Assembly: GCF_040499845.1 (NCBI RefSeq)
Contig: NZ_CP159342.1
Span: forward strand, 310,001-374,000
Length of the DNA: 64,000 nt
Direction of reading: 5' to 3'
DNA from: Micromonospora sp. CCTCC AA 2012012
Lineage (GTDB): Bacteria > Actinomycetota > Actinomycetes > Mycobacteriales > Micromonosporaceae
In this document: piece by piece, positions 33,351 through 43,079 of the stretch
Numbering within the stretch: the first letter of the stretch is position 1
Layout of the letters: every line of letters begins with the position of its first letter
Notes under the pieces: generated by a model
What the model was told of the DNA's origin: nothing
The model's input: the letters and a program-made list of their open reading frames with translations, nothing else
The model's database searches: none
Program-made: the position numbers and the translations under genes

Positions 33351-34682
33351 TCAGGTGGACGGCTCGTCGCGCTCCGGCTCGTGCCAGCGGGCCCGGTACG
33401 CGGCCTCGTTCGCCTCGTGACTGCTCCGCTCCTCGAAGACCAGCGCCCGCAGCGCCTGCCGGGACTCGCTGAAGACCACCACCTCGGCGGCCACCAGCCC
33501 CACGCAGATGACGGTCAGCAGGATCAGGCTGACCAGCGCCGGCAGCACGCCGGCGACCGGGATACAGCCGGCCAGCAGGAGCACCGTGCCGACCCGGGTC
33601 CACGAAACGGTGCCCAGCGTCCGGAACTGAAACAGCATGTTGCCGCACAGATAGCAGATCACCCCGCCGAACAGCAGCGCCTCAGCCGAGTGGTGGGCCG
33701 ACTCGTGGATGGGGACGTTCGGGGCCGCGATCTGGTGCACGATCTGCTCCGCGCCCAGCGCGAACAGGATGATGCCGGCGATCATCGGTAGGTAGAAGTA
33801 GGCGTAGGCGTCCCGGGCCATGGCCACCCGGGGGCCGTCCTTCGCGGCGTGCAGGGCGATCCGGGCCGCCGGCCCGATGACGTCGTAGTGCACCCACCAC
33901 AGGGCGGCGGTGAAGAAGATGCCGAGCACCGCGGCGGCGACCGCGGGCCAGGTCGGCGGCTGGCCGAGCAGATTGCTCCCCACGCCGACGGAGATGACCG
34001 ACTCACCGAGCGCGATGATCAGGATCAGGTCGTACCGCTCGGTCCAGTGCTCGGCGGAGGCGACGCCCCAACCCCAGGTGCCGGCGATGAGGCCGGTGGA
34101 GTACTGGAGCACCACGACGGTGGCCCACAGCCCGTCCCGCAGCAGCGCCGCCGAGGCCAGGCCCGCCAGTTGCGGCGGGATCAGCGCGGCGGCGAGGAGC
34201 AGCATGGTGCTGCCCACCAGCTCCGGCGCGAACCGCATCAGCTGTCGGCGCTCGACCGGACTGTCCCGCACGGCGTGCAGGTAGAGCGACAGGTGGATGA
34301 TCCGGATCACGGTGTAACTGACCGCCGCCACCATCGGGCCGGCGGCGTTGCCGCGCGGGTCGCCGAACGCCTGCGGAAGCGACAGGGCGAAGGTGAACAG
34401 CGCCGCCATCGCGATGGTCATCAGGACCGGGACGAAGCCCTCGCCCAACCGGACCCGGGTGGCGACCACGCTGTGCACCACCCACGACCACCAGAGCACC
34501 GCGAGCACCAGCAGGGCGTGCAGCAGCGAGGTCCCGCTCGGGTTCAGCGCGGTGGCCCGGGTGATGATGAAGAACGAGAAGACGAAGACCAGGTCGAAGA
34601 AGATCTCGAACCGGCCCACCCGGGCGCCCGGGGAGACCGCGACCGCCGGCCCGAGCCGCCCACGCCACCTGCCGCCGCCCAC
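33351..34682 (-). CDS. Low temperature requirement protein A (LtrA) family membrane protein
   Basis: 443 residues with about 11-12 predicted spans. The family signature is near the N-terminus (GARVGRFEIFFDLVFVFSFFIITRA). Other typical blocks are HWTERYDLILIIALGESVISVGVG, ALWWVHYDVIGPAARIALHA, DAYAYFYLPMIAGIILFALG and HSAEALLFGGVICYLCGN. LtrA was first linked to growth at low temperature in Listeria; its biochemical role is unknown. The last 40 residues are charged and cytoplasmic. The GTG start has CAGACT 6 nt upstream, possibly leaderless. Confidence 0.93.
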   Translation of the reverse strand: MGGGRWRGRLGPAVAVSPGARVGRFEIFFDLVFVFSFFIITRATALNPSGTSLLHALLVLAVLWWSWVVHSVVATRVRLGEGFVPVLMTIAMAALFTFALSLPQAFGDPRGNAAGPMVAAVSYTVIRIIHLSLYLHAVRDSPVERRQLMRFAPELVGSTMLLLAAALIPPQLAGLASAALLRDGLWATVVVLQYSTGLIAGTWGWGVASAEHWTERYDLILIIALGESVISVGVGSNLLGQPPTWPAVAAAVLGIFFTAALWWVHYDVIGPAARIALHAAKDGPRVAMARDAYAYFYLPMIAGIILFALGAEQIVHQIAAPNVPIHESAHHSAEALLFGGVICYLCGNMLFQFRTLGTVSWTRVGTVLLLAGCIPVAGVLPALVSLILLTVICVGLVAAEVVVFSESRQALRALVFEERSSHEANEAAYRARWHEPERDEPST

Positions 34683-34758
34683 CGACCGAGTCTGTCAGCC
34701 GTACGGTCGGCCCCGGGCTGGAATCCGCGCAGCCGCCGCCGGCCGGCCCGAACAGAAG

Positions 34759-34791
34759 TGGGCGCCCCGGTCCAGGAGACCGGGGCGCCCA
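34759..34791. terminator. Hairpin terminator after sucB
   Basis: TGGGCGCCCCGGT (34759-34771) pairs perfectly with ACCGGGGCGCCCA (34779-34791). Confidence 0.75.
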
Positions 34792-34805
34792 TTCCGTGCG
34801 GGGTG

Positions 34806-36641
34806 TTACAGGCCCAGCTCGGCCTCGAAGTTGCCGGCCTCCAGCCGCTCCTTGACCGCGACCAGGAAGCGGGCGGCGTCGGCGCCGTCGATCAGCCGGT
34901 GGTCGTAGGAGAGGGCCAGGTAGACCATCGAGCGGACCGCGACGACCTCGCCCAGCTCCGGGTCGTTGACCACGACCGGGCGCTTCACCACGGCACCCGT
35001 GCCGAGCATCGCCGACTGCGGCGACGGCACGATCGGGGTGTCGAAGAGCGCGCCCCGGCTGCCGGTGTTGGTCAGCGTGAACGTCGCCCCGGCGATCTCG
35101 TCCGGGCTGATCTTGTTGGTCCGGGTGCGCTCGGCCAGGTCGGCGATCCGCTTGGCGATGCCACCCAGGTTGAGGTCACCGGCACCGTGGATGACCGGCA
35201 CCATCAGCCCACGCTCGGTGTCCACCGCGATGCCGAGGTGCTCGGCGTCGGGGTAGGTGATCGTGCCCGCGTCCAGGTCCATGCTCGCGTTCACGATCGG
35301 GTACGCCTGGAGCGCCTCGATGGCCGCCAGGGCGAAGAACGGCAGGAAGGAGAGCTTCACGCCGTGCTTGGCCAGGAACGAGTCCTTGGCCTGCGCCCGC
35401 AGCTTGGCGATCCGGGTGACGTCCACCTCGACCACCGTGGTGAGCTGCGCCATCTCGTGCAGCGACTGCTGCATCCGCTTGGCGATGGTGGCCCGGATCC
35501 GCGGCAGCTTCTCCGTGGTGCCCCGCTTGCCGCTCGGCTGCGGCTTCGCGGCCGGCTTGGCGGGGGCCGCACCGGCGGCGGGAGCGGCGGCCGGCTGCGC
35601 GGCCGGGGCGGCCTTCGCGGCCTTGGCCTTCTCGGCCGCCTCCAGCACGTCCTGCTTGCGGATCCGGCCGCCGACACCGGTGCCGGTGATCGAGGAGAGG
35701 TCCACGCCGTGCTCGCCGGCCAGCTTGCGCACCAGCGGAGTCACGTAGCCGGCCGCCTCCTCGCCGCCACCCTGCACGGGTGCCGAGGGACGCTGCGGGG
35801 TCGGGGTCGGCGCGGCGGGCTGGGCCGCCTGCTCGGCCTTCGCCGGCTCGGCGGCGGTCTCCGCCTCCGCGGCCGGCTCGTTGTACGACATCCCCGGGGT
35901 CGGCTCCTCGACCGTGGGCTCCGGCTTCGGCGCGGGCTTCGGCTCGGCCTTGGGCTCCGGCTTCGCCTCGGCCTTCGGCTCCGGCTTGGGCTCCGCCTTC
36001 GGCTGGGCCGGGGCGGCACCGGCCGCGCCGATGATCGCCAGGTCGGCGCCGACGTCGGCGGTCTCGTCCTCGGCGACCTTGATCTCCAGCAGGGTGCCGG
36101 CGACCGGCGAGGGGATCTCCGTGTCGACCTTGTCGGTGGAGACCTCCAGCAGCGGCTCGTCCACCTCGACGGTCTCGCCGACCTGCTTGAGCCAGCGGGT
36201 GACCGTACCCTCGGTGACGCTCTCACCCAGGGCCGGCATCTTCACCGGGGTGCCCTCGCCCGACGGCGCCGGGGCGGCCTCGGCCGCCGGCTCCTCGACG
36301 GCCGGCTGCTCCGCCTCGGCCTGCGGCTCGGCGGCGGCCTCCTCGGCCTGCTCGGCCGGGGCCTCCTCCTGCTGCTGCGGGGCGGCCTCGCCGGCCGACT
36401 CGCCCTCACCCGCGATGACGGCCAGCTCGCTGCCGACCTCGGCGGTCTCGTCCTCACCGACGACGATCCGGCTCAGCACGCCCGCCGCGGGCGACGGGAT
36501 CTCGGTGTCGACCTTGTCGGTCGACACCTCGAGCAGCGGCTCGTCGACCTCGACGGTGTCGCCCTCCTGCTTGAGCCAGCGCGTGACGGTGCCCTCGGTG
36601 ACGCTCTCGCCGAGCCGGGGCATGGTGACCGATACCGGCAT
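34806..36641 (-). CDS. sucB: Dihydrolipoamide acyltransferase (E2 of 2-oxoacid dehydrogenase)
   Basis: A 611-residue E2 with two lipoyl domains (about 1-76 and 133-206), each with the lipoylated Lys in [10 protein letters not shown] (Lys43 and Lys171). Ala/Pro/Glu-rich linkers follow, including [21 protein letters not shown] peripheral E3-binding domain lies at about 296-340 and the catalytic core to the end, with the active-site motif SYDHRLIDG (His581, Asp585). In mycobacteria the orthologue DlaT serves pyruvate dehydrogenase and peroxidase functions; in corynebacteria it serves pyruvate and 2-oxoglutarate complexes. lpd lies immediately upstream on the same strand, and lipA/lipB in the window make its cofactor. 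Confidence 0.96.
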   Translation of the reverse strand: MPVSVTMPRLGESVTEGTVTRWLKQEGDTVEVDEPLLEVSTDKVDTEIPSPAAGVLSRIVVGEDETAEVGSELAVIAGEGESAGEAAPQQQEEAPAEQAEEAAAEPQAEAEQPAVEEPAAEAAPAPSGEGTPVKMPALGESVTEGTVTRWLKQVGETVEVDEPLLEVSTDKVDTEIPSPVAGTLLEIKVAEDETADVGADLAIIGAAGAAPAQPKAEPKPEPKAEAKPEPKAEPKPAPKPEPTVEEPTPGMSYNEPAAEAETAAEPAKAEQAAQPAAPTPTPQRPSAPVQGGGEEAAGYVTPLVRKLAGEHGVDLSSITGTGVGGRIRKQDVLEAAEKAKAAKAAPAAQPAAAPAAGAAPAKPAAKPQPSGKRGTTEKLPRIRATIAKRMQQSLHEMAQLTTVVEVDVTRIAKLRAQAKDSFLAKHGVKLSFLPFFALAAIEALQAYPIVNASMDLDAGTITYPDAEHLGIAVDTERGLMVPVIHGAGDLNLGGIAKRIADLAERTRTNKISPDEIAGATFTLTNTGSRGALFDTPIVPSPQSAMLGTGAVVKRPVVVNDPELGEVVAVRSMVYLALSYDHRLIDGADAARFLVAVKERLEAGNFEAELGL

Positions 36642-36708
36642 GTTCTCCAGACTCCTTCATTCCCCTGGTGGGATCTTCGCCCGTCGCCGGACGCCGCGGG
36701 TTGTCGTG

Positions 36709-38100
36709 TCAGGCGTGCGCGTGCAGCGGCTTGCCGGCGAGGGCCAGGTGCGCCTCGCCCAGGGCCTCGTTCTGGGTCGGGTGGGCGTGCACGAGCTGCG
36801 CCACCTCGGCCGGGTACGCCTCCCAGTTGAAGATGAGCTGCGCCTCGCCGACCATCTCGCCGACCCGGGCACCCACCATGTGCACCCCGACGACGGGGCC
36901 GTCCTCCACCCGGACCAGCTTCACGAAGCCGGCCGTCTTGAGGATCTGGCTCTTGCCGTTGCCGCCGAGGTTGTAGTTGTAGGTCTTGATCTTGTCGGCG
37001 CCGTACTGCTCCTTGGCCTTCGCCTCGGTCAGGCCGACCGACGCCAGCTCCGGGTCGGAGTAGGTGACCCGCGGGATGCCGGCCTCGTCGATCACGGCCG
37101 GGTTCTGGCCGGCGATCTCCTCGGCGACGAAGATGCCCTGCTGGAAGCCGCGGTGCGCGAGCTGGAGGCCCGGCACGATGTCGCCCACGGCGTAGACGTT
37201 CGGCACGCTGGTGCGCAGCCGCTCGTCGGTCAGCACGTAGCCGCGGTCCATCTTGACGCCCTGCTCCTCGTAACCGAGGTCGGCGGTGTTCGGGCCGCGG
37301 CCGACGGCGACCAGCAGCAGCTCGGCCTCGACCGTGTCGCCGCCGGAGATGGTCAGCTTGACGCCGTTCTCGGTCTTCTCGACCTTCTCGAACGGCTTGC
37401 CGACCTTGAAGTTGATCTTCCGCTTGCGGAAGGCCCGCTCCAGCGCCTTGGACGACTCCTCGTCCTCGGCGGCGACCAGCCGGGGCAGCGCCTCGACGAT
37501 GGTCACGTCCACCCCGAAGGACTTCCAGACGCTGGCGAACTCGACGCCGATCACGCCGCCGCCCAGCACGATCACCGACGACGGGACCCGGTCCAGGGTC
37601 AGCGCGTGGTCGCTGGTGATGATCCGCTCGCCGTCCACCTCCAGGCCCGGCAGGCTCTTCGCGTACGAGCCGGAGGCCAGGATGACGTTGCGGCCGGTGT
37701 AGCGCTTGCCGTCGACCTCGACGACGTTCTTGCCGACCAGCTTGCCGGCGCCCGCCACGAAGGTGATGTTCTTCGAGCTGCCCACCAGGCCCTGGAGGCC
37801 CTTGTAGAGCCGGGCGATCACGCCGTCCTTGTACGAGTTGACGCCGGCCATGTCGATGCCGACCAGCTCGGCCTTGACGCCGAACTGCTCCGACTCACGG
37901 GTCTGGTCGGCGATCTCGGCGGCGTGCAGCAGCGCCTTGGTCGGGATGCACCCGTTGTGCAGGCAGGTGCCCCCGAGCTTGCCCTTCTCGATGAGCGCGA
38001 CGGAGAGATCCAGCTGGGCGGCACGCAGCGCCGCCGCGTAGCCGCCGCTGCCACCTCCGAGAATGACGATGTCGAAGGTTGCGTCGTTCGGCTCGCTCAC
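36709..38100 (-). CDS. lpdA: Dihydrolipoamide dehydrogenase (E3)
   Basis: A 463-residue flavoprotein that re-oxidises E2-bound dihydrolipoamide with NAD+. FAD-binding: FDIVILGGGSGGYAAALRAAQ. Redox disulfide: GGTCLHNGCIP (Cys46, Cys51). NAD-binding: VIVLGGGVIGVEFASVW. FAD motif: VYAVGDIVPG. C-terminal His-Glu: VHAHPTQNEALGEAH. GTG at 38100 is chosen since GGGAG lies 6 nt upstream; the longer frame adds an unlikely Arg-rich head. It is upstream of sucB with a 67-bp gap and is probably co-transcribed with it. Confidence 0.97.
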   Translation of the reverse strand: MSEPNDATFDIVILGGGSGGYAAALRAAQLDLSVALIEKGKLGGTCLHNGCIPTKALLHAAEIADQTRESEQFGVKAELVGIDMAGVNSYKDGVIARLYKGLQGLVGSSKNITFVAGAGKLVGKNVVEVDGKRYTGRNVILASGSYAKSLPGLEVDGERIITSDHALTLDRVPSSVIVLGGGVIGVEFASVWKSFGVDVTIVEALPRLVAAEDEESSKALERAFRKRKINFKVGKPFEKVEKTENGVKLTISGGDTVEAELLLVAVGRGPNTADLGYEEQGVKMDRGYVLTDERLRTSVPNVYAVGDIVPGLQLAHRGFQQGIFVAEEIAGQNPAVIDEAGIPRVTYSDPELASVGLTEAKAKEQYGADKIKTYNYNLGGNGKSQILKTAGFVKLVRVEDGPVVGVHMVGARVGEMVGEAQLIFNWEAYPAEVAQLVHAHPTQNEALGEAHLALAGKPLHAHA

Positions 38101-38278
38101 GTCCAACTCCCAGGTCGCGTCGCTGCTTCGGGGGTTACGGCGGAGTAACAGGCACACCCCACCTCGGTCATCTTGTCACCACCCCGGCCGGAGCGCGTAC
38201 CGAGGTGCCCAACGACACGTCGCCGACACGTACGCTTGGCACCGTCTTCGATGACGGCGCACGGGGGGAGAGGGTTCG

Positions 38279-38608
38279 GTGGGTCTGTTCCGACGACGCC
38301 GACGTTCGGGCGTGGTGAGCCGCGAGCGGACCGTCGACCCCGCCGATCTCGACCACCTGGAGAACTTCGTCCGCACCCGGCGCGGGGTCGAGGCGTACAT
38401 CGAGCCCCGGACCACCGTCACCGAGACCACCGTCATGCTCATCGCCGACGACGGCGAGTGGACCCGCCGCCGCGTGCACACCCCCGAGGCCGCCCGCCGC
38501 TTCGCCCACAAGCTGGCCATTCCGATCTACGACGTCCGCCTGATGGGCTACCCGCAACGCATGCGCGACTACAACGAACGCCGCAAACGCCGCCCCGACC
38601 TCTTCTGA
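38279..38608 (+). CDS. Conserved hypothetical protein, 109 residues
   Basis: It begins with an Arg-rich stretch (GLFRRRRRSGVVSRERTVDPADLDHLENFVRTRRGVEAYIEP). A compact domain follows (TTVMLIADDGEWTRRRVHTPEAARRFAHKLAIPIYDVRLMGYPQRMRDYNERRKRR, read in blocks). The small protein lies divergent from lpd, between lpd and leucyl aminopeptidase, a placement I recall from other actinobacteria, where it is often loosely called an oxidoreductase without evidence. GGGGGAGAGGG precedes the GTG. No catalytic motif is recognised. Confidence 0.85.
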   Translation: MGLFRRRRRSGVVSRERTVDPADLDHLENFVRTRRGVEAYIEPRTTVTETTVMLIADDGEWTRRRVHTPEAARRFAHKLAIPIYDVRLMGYPQRMRDYNERRKRRPDLF

Positions 38609-38652
38609 CCCCCGCCGCCCCGCCGCCCGCCGCCGCCCCCGGGCGGGGTCTC

Positions 38653-38704
38653 TTTCACGGAAAGAGTGGCCATTCCGCACGGGATGGCCACTCTTTCCGT
38701 GAAA
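38653..38704. repeat. 21-bp-arm hairpin of the GGAAAGAGTGGC family (bidirectional terminator)
   Basis: TTTCACGGAAAGAGTGGCCA and one more T (38653-38673) form a perfect inverted repeat with 38684-38704. The core GGAAAGAGTGGC is shared with the 16662-16893 cluster. It sits between convergent genes. Confidence 0.85.
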
Positions 38705-38735
38705 TTGTTGCGGGTCGTCGGGCCCGCGGGGTGGG

Positions 38736-40301
38736 TCAGCCGTTGGTGGCGACGTCGTCGACCAGGTGGAGCAGGGTGCGGACGGGGACGCCGGTGCCGC
38801 CCTTGGTCCAGTAGCCGGTGGGCTCACCCGAGTGGTAGCCCGGGCCGGCGATGTCGATGTGCGCCCAGGCCACGTCGTCGGTGACGAACTCGCTGAGGAA
38901 CACGCCGCCCTGCAGCATGTGACCGGCCCGGTCCATGCCGGCGTTGACCTGGGAGATGTCGGCGACGGCCGACTCCATGCCCTTGCGGACGTCGTCCGGC
39001 AGCGGCATCGGCCAGGCCGGCTCGCCGGTCGCGTCGCCGGCGACCTTGACCCGCTCGCACAGCTCGGGGCTGCCCATCACGCCGGCGATCCGCTTGCCGA
39101 GCGCGATGACCTGACCGCCGGTGAGGGTGGAGGTCTCGAAGAGGTAGTCGGCGCCGTCCTCGCAGGCCCGGGCGATGGCGTCGGCGAGGATCATCCGGCC
39201 CTCGGCGTCGGTGTTGAGCACCTCCACCTTCTTGCCGCTGTACATGGTGATCACGTCACCCGGGCGGTAGCTGGTGCCCGACGGCATGTTCTCCGCCATC
39301 GGCAGGTAGCCGGTCACCGTCACGTTCGGCTTCAGCGCCGCGATCGCCAGCATGGCCGCGCCGACCGCCGCCGCGCCGGCCATGTCGGACTTCATCTCCC
39401 ACATGCCCTGCGCCGGCTTGATCGAGATGCCGCCGGTGTCGAAGGTGATGCCCTTGCCGACCAGCGCGACCCGCTTGCCGTTGCCCCCGCCCTCCGGCGT
39501 CCAGGTCAGCTTGACCAGCCGCGGCGGGGCCTCCGAGCCCTGCCCGACGGCGATGATGCCGCCGTACCCGCCGGCCTTCAGCGCCGCCTCGTCGAGCACC
39601 TCGACGCCGAGTCCGGCCTCGCGCGCGGCGGTCGCCACGGCGTCGGCGAACGACGGCGGGCGCAGCTCGTTGGGGGCGGTGTTCACCCAGTCCCGGCTGA
39701 GCCGGACCGCGCCGGCCACCGCCTGCGCCCGGTCGATCTCCGCCCGGGCGGTCGCGTCGCCCGCGTCCGGCACCGCGACCAGCACCTCGGCCACCGGCTC
39801 CCGCCGGGTCGGCTGCGGCCGGGTCTTGTAACCGGCGAACCGGTAGCCGCCGAGCAGCGCACCCTCGGCGACCGCGCGCAGCGCGGCCGGGGCGTCGGCG
39901 TCGTCCGGCAGCGGCAGGGCCAGCGCCACCCGGGGCGCGCCGGCCAGGGCGCGGACGGCCCCACCGGCGGCCCGGCGCAGCGTCTCCGGGGCCGGGGCGG
40001 CACCGGTCGGCTCGGCGCCGAGGCCGACGGCGACGACCAGCGGTGCGGTGACCGTGCCCAGAGTGGCCAGCTTGATCACCTCGCCGGGGCCGCCGGTCGC
40101 GCCGAGCAGCGCCAAGGTCTCGGTCAGCTTGCCGTCGAAGGCGGCGGCGATGCTCTCCGCGCCGCTGGCCAGCAGCAGCGAGCCGGCCGGGGTGGCGCCC
40201 TGCTCCGCGGGCTGGCAGTGCACGCCGATCACGATCGCGTCGACGGCGAGTTCGGCGGGGTCGGTGTCGACCAGGCTGAGGGTGGTGCTGGGCGATGTCA
40301 C
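38736..40301 (-). CDS. pepA: Leucyl aminopeptidase (M17)
   Basis: A 521-residue cytosolic metallo-exopeptidase that removes N-terminal residues from peptides. The C-terminal catalytic domain has the metal-binding blocks LVGKGITFDTGGISIKPAQG and MKSDMAGAAAVG, plus the family signature VLNTDAEGRMILADA with its Asp-Glu and the active-site Arg. ARACEDGADYLFETSTLTGGQV follows. The N-terminal domain is less conserved. GTG at 40301 is chosen since GGAG lies 8 nt upstream; the longer frame to 40460 would run into the gcvT promoter. Confidence 0.96.
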   Translation of the reverse strand: MTSPSTTLSLVDTDPAELAVDAIVIGVHCQPAEQGATPAGSLLLASGAESIAAAFDGKLTETLALLGATGGPGEVIKLATLGTVTAPLVVAVGLGAEPTGAAPAPETLRRAAGGAVRALAGAPRVALALPLPDDADAPAALRAVAEGALLGGYRFAGYKTRPQPTRREPVAEVLVAVPDAGDATARAEIDRAQAVAGAVRLSRDWVNTAPNELRPPSFADAVATAAREAGLGVEVLDEAALKAGGYGGIIAVGQGSEAPPRLVKLTWTPEGGGNGKRVALVGKGITFDTGGISIKPAQGMWEMKSDMAGAAAVGAAMLAIAALKPNVTVTGYLPMAENMPSGTSYRPGDVITMYSGKKVEVLNTDAEGRMILADAIARACEDGADYLFETSTLTGGQVIALGKRIAGVMGSPELCERVKVAGDATGEPAWPMPLPDDVRKGMESAVADISQVNAGMDRAGHMLQGGVFLSEFVTDDVAWAHIDIAGPGYHSGEPTGYWTKGGTGVPVRTLLHLVDDVATNG

Positions 40302-40449
40302 TGAAGCCACTCCGGGCGGGCCGGGCCGGTCGCGTCGTCGCGTACCGGCGATGAAGGTCTCCGGCGGCAACCTACCCGCCGGACGTCGGGTGTGCCCGCC
40401 GATCGTCCCGACGGGTCCCGCCGATGCTAACGAGCCGCTCATACACCGG

Positions 40450-40455
40450 TAAGTT
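40450..40455 (+). promoter_or_regulatory. -10 of leaderless gcvT promoter
   Basis: TAAGTT, 7 nt before the ATG at 40463, with no ribosome site. I see no glycine riboswitch in the gap to pepA. Confidence 0.6.
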
Positions 40456-40462
40456 GCCACCC

Positions 40463-41593
40463 ATGACCGAGGTGACCTCCGCCGCCGCCGCGACCCGGCT
40501 GCGCCGTTCCCCGCTGCACGAGCGGCACACCGCTCTCGGCGCCAAGTTCGCCCCCTTCGGAGGCTGGGAGATGCCGCTGGAGTACGCCGGTGGCGGCGTG
40601 CTCAAGGAGCACACCGCCGTCCGTACCGGGGTCGGCGTCTTCGACGTCTCGCACCTGGGCAAGGCCCGGGTCACCGGGCCGGGCGCGGCGGACTTCGTCA
40701 ACGCCTGCCTGACCAACGACCTGGGCCGGATCGCCCCCGGCAAGGCGCAGTACACGCTCTGCTGCGACGACGCGACCGGCGGCGTGGTGGACGACATCAT
40801 CGCCTACCTGCACGCCGACGACCACGTCTTCCTGATCCCCAACGCGGCGAACACCGCGCAGGTGGTGCACCGGCTGCGGACCGCCGCGCCGAGCGGCGTC
40901 ACCGTCACCGACCAGCACGAGCGGTACGCCGTCCTCGCCGTCCAGGGCCCCCGCTCGGCGGAGCTGCTCGACGCCCTCGGCCTGCCCACCGCGCACGAGT
41001 ACATGAGCTTCTCCACCGCCACCCTGCACGGCACGCAGCTGACGGTCTGCCGCACCGGCTACACCGGCGAGCTGGGCTACGAGCTGGTCGTCCCGGCCGA
41101 GCACGCCGTCGCGGTGTGGGACGCGCTCTTCGCCGCGGGGGAGGCGTTCGAGCTGCGGCCCTGCGGGCTGGCCGCCCGGGACACCCTGCGCACCGAGATG
41201 GGCTACCCGCTGCACGGGCAGGACCTGTCGCTGGACATCACCCCGGTGCAGGGCCGCTCCGGCTGGGCCGTCGGCTGGGACAAGCCGGCCTTCTGGGGCC
41301 GCGACGCGCTGCTGGCCGAGAAGGCCGCCGGCCCCCGGCGTACGCTCCGCGGCCTCGCGGCGGTCGACCGGGCCATCCCGCGCCCCGGCATGGCCGTGTA
41401 CGCCGGTGACACCCGGGTCGGCACGATCACGAGCGGCACCTTCAGCCCCACCCTCAAGCAGGGCATCGCCCTGGCCCTGATCGACACCGACCCGAAACTC
41501 CCCGACGGCGACGTGATCGAGGTCGACATCCGCGGCCGCCGCGCCCCGCTCCGCCTCACCCGCCCCCCCTTCGTCCACCCCTCCGTCAAGTAA
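40463..41593 (+). CDS. gcvT: Glycine cleavage system aminomethyltransferase (T protein)
   Basis: A 376-residue T protein that transfers the methylene of aminomethyl-lipoyl-H protein to tetrahydrofolate, releasing ammonia. Seen are [44 protein letters not shown], the folate-binding [38 protein letters not shown] and the C-terminal barrel with [21 protein letters not shown]. The other glycine-cleavage genes (gcvP, gcvH) are not in this window. The position between pepA and cobS is as I recall from mycobacteria. Confidence 0.97.
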   Translation: MTEVTSAAAATRLRRSPLHERHTALGAKFAPFGGWEMPLEYAGGGVLKEHTAVRTGVGVFDVSHLGKARVTGPGAADFVNACLTNDLGRIAPGKAQYTLCCDDATGGVVDDIIAYLHADDHVFLIPNAANTAQVVHRLRTAAPSGVTVTDQHERYAVLAVQGPRSAELLDALGLPTAHEYMSFSTATLHGTQLTVCRTGYTGELGYELVVPAEHAVAVWDALFAAGEAFELRPCGLAARDTLRTEMGYPLHGQDLSLDITPVQGRSGWAVGWDKPAFWGRDALLAEKAAGPRRTLRGLAAVDRAIPRPGMAVYAGDTRVGTITSGTFSPTLKQGIALALIDTDPKLPDGDVIEVDIRGRRAPLRLTRPPFVHPSVK

Positions 41594-41625
41594 CCCCCAC
41601 CCACGCGCCCCCCACCCGCCCTCGT

Positions 41626-41689
41626 GCGTTGATCATGAAGTTTGCGTCTCCGGACGGCCGGATCCTGACGCAAACTTCATGATCAACGC
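41626..41689. repeat. 23-bp-arm palindrome GCGTTGATCATGAAGTTTGCGTC
   Basis: Perfect arms at 41626-41648 and 41667-41689, starting GCGTTGATCATGAAGTTTGC. The 18-nt loop itself contains a TCCGG/CCGGA stem. It lies between convergent gcvT and the DUF2314 gene; it probably acts as a terminator and looks like a dispersed repeat. Confidence 0.85.
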
Positions 41690-41721
41690 GGGTGGTGTGG
41701 GGGTGGGGTGGGGGTGGGGGG

Positions 41722-43014
41722 TTACTCGGGGGTGGGGCGTTCGCCGGCGTCGAGGACGGCCTGGGTCCAGCCGCCTTCGATGACGCCGGTGCCGTCGAGG
41801 AGGGCCCAGTCGACGACGTCGGTCGCTTCGACCACCACGGGGGCGCCGATCCGGACGGTGGGGTCGGTGGCGGCGTCGCTGGCGCTGGCGCCGACGATCC
41901 GCTCCGGCGTCTCCCACGACGTCACCCCGGCCCAGACGAACTCGGGGCCCTCGTCGCCGGGCAGGCCGTACTTGACCACGAGCTGCGTCTCGGTGGGCAG
42001 CTGACCGGCCAGGAACCGGGCCCGGATGTCGCCCAGCCCGGCCCGGGCGGTGGCGATCGCCCGGCTCATCGCGTCGCCCGGCCGGGCGTACCGGACGTCG
42101 GGCTGGATGCCGGCGAAGAGGGTGGCGCAGGCCGCCGCGAAGTAGCGCCCGTCCGGCCCCGGGTGCCCGGGCGGCGGGCGGAGGCTGAGGAACGAGTCGG
42201 CGTCCGGGTCGGTCGCCGGGTCCAGTTCCAGGCGCAGCAGCACCGGAGCCGTCGCGCCGTGCTGCTCCGGATTGCCGTACGCGACGGCGATGTCGTGGCC
42301 GGTCACCGTGGCCAGCACCGGCAGCTGCACGAACGCCGGCACCTCCTCGCCGGCCAGCCCTTCGGTCCAGTCCCGCAGCAGCCGCCGCGCGGCGCCGGTC
42401 ATCACCGCGCCCCAGGCCCGGGTCAGGTGGTCCGGTACGCCCTGGGTCTGCAACTCCAGCAGCCCGAACCGGCGCAGCCCCTTGGTGGTGAACCAGAGCC
42501 CGTCGGCGTCCGACGAATAGGGCACCAGCACCCAGTCGACCAGCCGGATCCGGCCCTGCTCGTCGGGCAGCGAGCGCAGCGCGGTCGCCGGGTCGAGGAA
42601 CTGGAGGCCGAAGACGTCCACCACGTCCCCGTCGACCGTCTCGGCGACCGCCGCGGCGACGGCCCGGGCGGCCCACTCGTGCGCGGGCGGCCAGCCCGGC
42701 CGGTACTCCGCCTGCACCACCACCAGGTGGGTGGCGGCGGCCAGCCGGGCGAGTTGCGCCTCGGTGGCCCCGAACGCGGTGAGCAGGTCCGGCGGCAGCT
42801 CGGGGAACTCCTCGATCGGCCGGGTGTCCACGCTCATCAGCGGGCTGTCCAGCATCTGCTTCGCCAGCCCGTACACCGGCTCGGCCAGCCGGCCGGCGAG
42901 CCCCGCCACGGCGGTCTTCGGGCTGACCTTCGGCAGCCCGCTGATCGGCACCAGATAGGTGGCGTCCAGCGACTCCGGGACCGGTACGGGCAGGAAGTCG
43001 TCCGTGATGAGCAT
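41722..43014 (-). CDS. DUF2314-containing protein
   Basis: 430 residues, no signal peptide or membrane span. The last 120 residues or so (FLAGQLPTETQLVVKYGLP, EFVWAGVTSWETPERIVGAS, VVEATDVVDWALLDGTGVIEGGWT) match the DUF2314 pattern of a small domain found in many bacteria. The N-terminal 300 residues (YLVPISGLPKVSPKTAVAGLAG, FLDPATALRSLPDEQGRIRLVDWVLVPY) I do not recognise. ATG at 43014 is chosen over 43026 because GGGGGA lies 4 nt upstream. Function unknown. Confidence 0.85.
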   Translation of the reverse strand: MLITDDFLPVPVPESLDATYLVPISGLPKVSPKTAVAGLAGRLAEPVYGLAKQMLDSPLMSVDTRPIEEFPELPPDLLTAFGATEAQLARLAAATHLVVVQAEYRPGWPPAHEWAARAVAAAVAETVDGDVVDVFGLQFLDPATALRSLPDEQGRIRLVDWVLVPYSSDADGLWFTTKGLRRFGLLELQTQGVPDHLTRAWGAVMTGAARRLLRDWTEGLAGEEVPAFVQLPVLATVTGHDIAVAYGNPEQHGATAPVLLRLELDPATDPDADSFLSLRPPPGHPGPDGRYFAAACATLFAGIQPDVRYARPGDAMSRAIATARAGLGDIRARFLAGQLPTETQLVVKYGLPGDEGPEFVWAGVTSWETPERIVGASASDAATDPTVRIGAPVVVEATDVVDWALLDGTGVIEGGWTQAVLDAGERPTPE

Positions 43015-43079
43015 GCCGTCCCCCATCGACCGCGCCGCTGCTGTCGTCTCAGCACGCTACCCGGCCCGGCGGTCCGCGC

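Noticed and set aside
33849..36830. 993-codon + frame opposite ltrA and sucB
   Set aside because: Arg/Gly/His-rich nonsense translation spanning two well-identified genes and the terminator between them.
40302..40462. Possible glycine riboswitch before gcvT
   Set aside because: No glycine-aptamer motifs are visible, and a -10 box 7 nt before the ATG leaves no leader.
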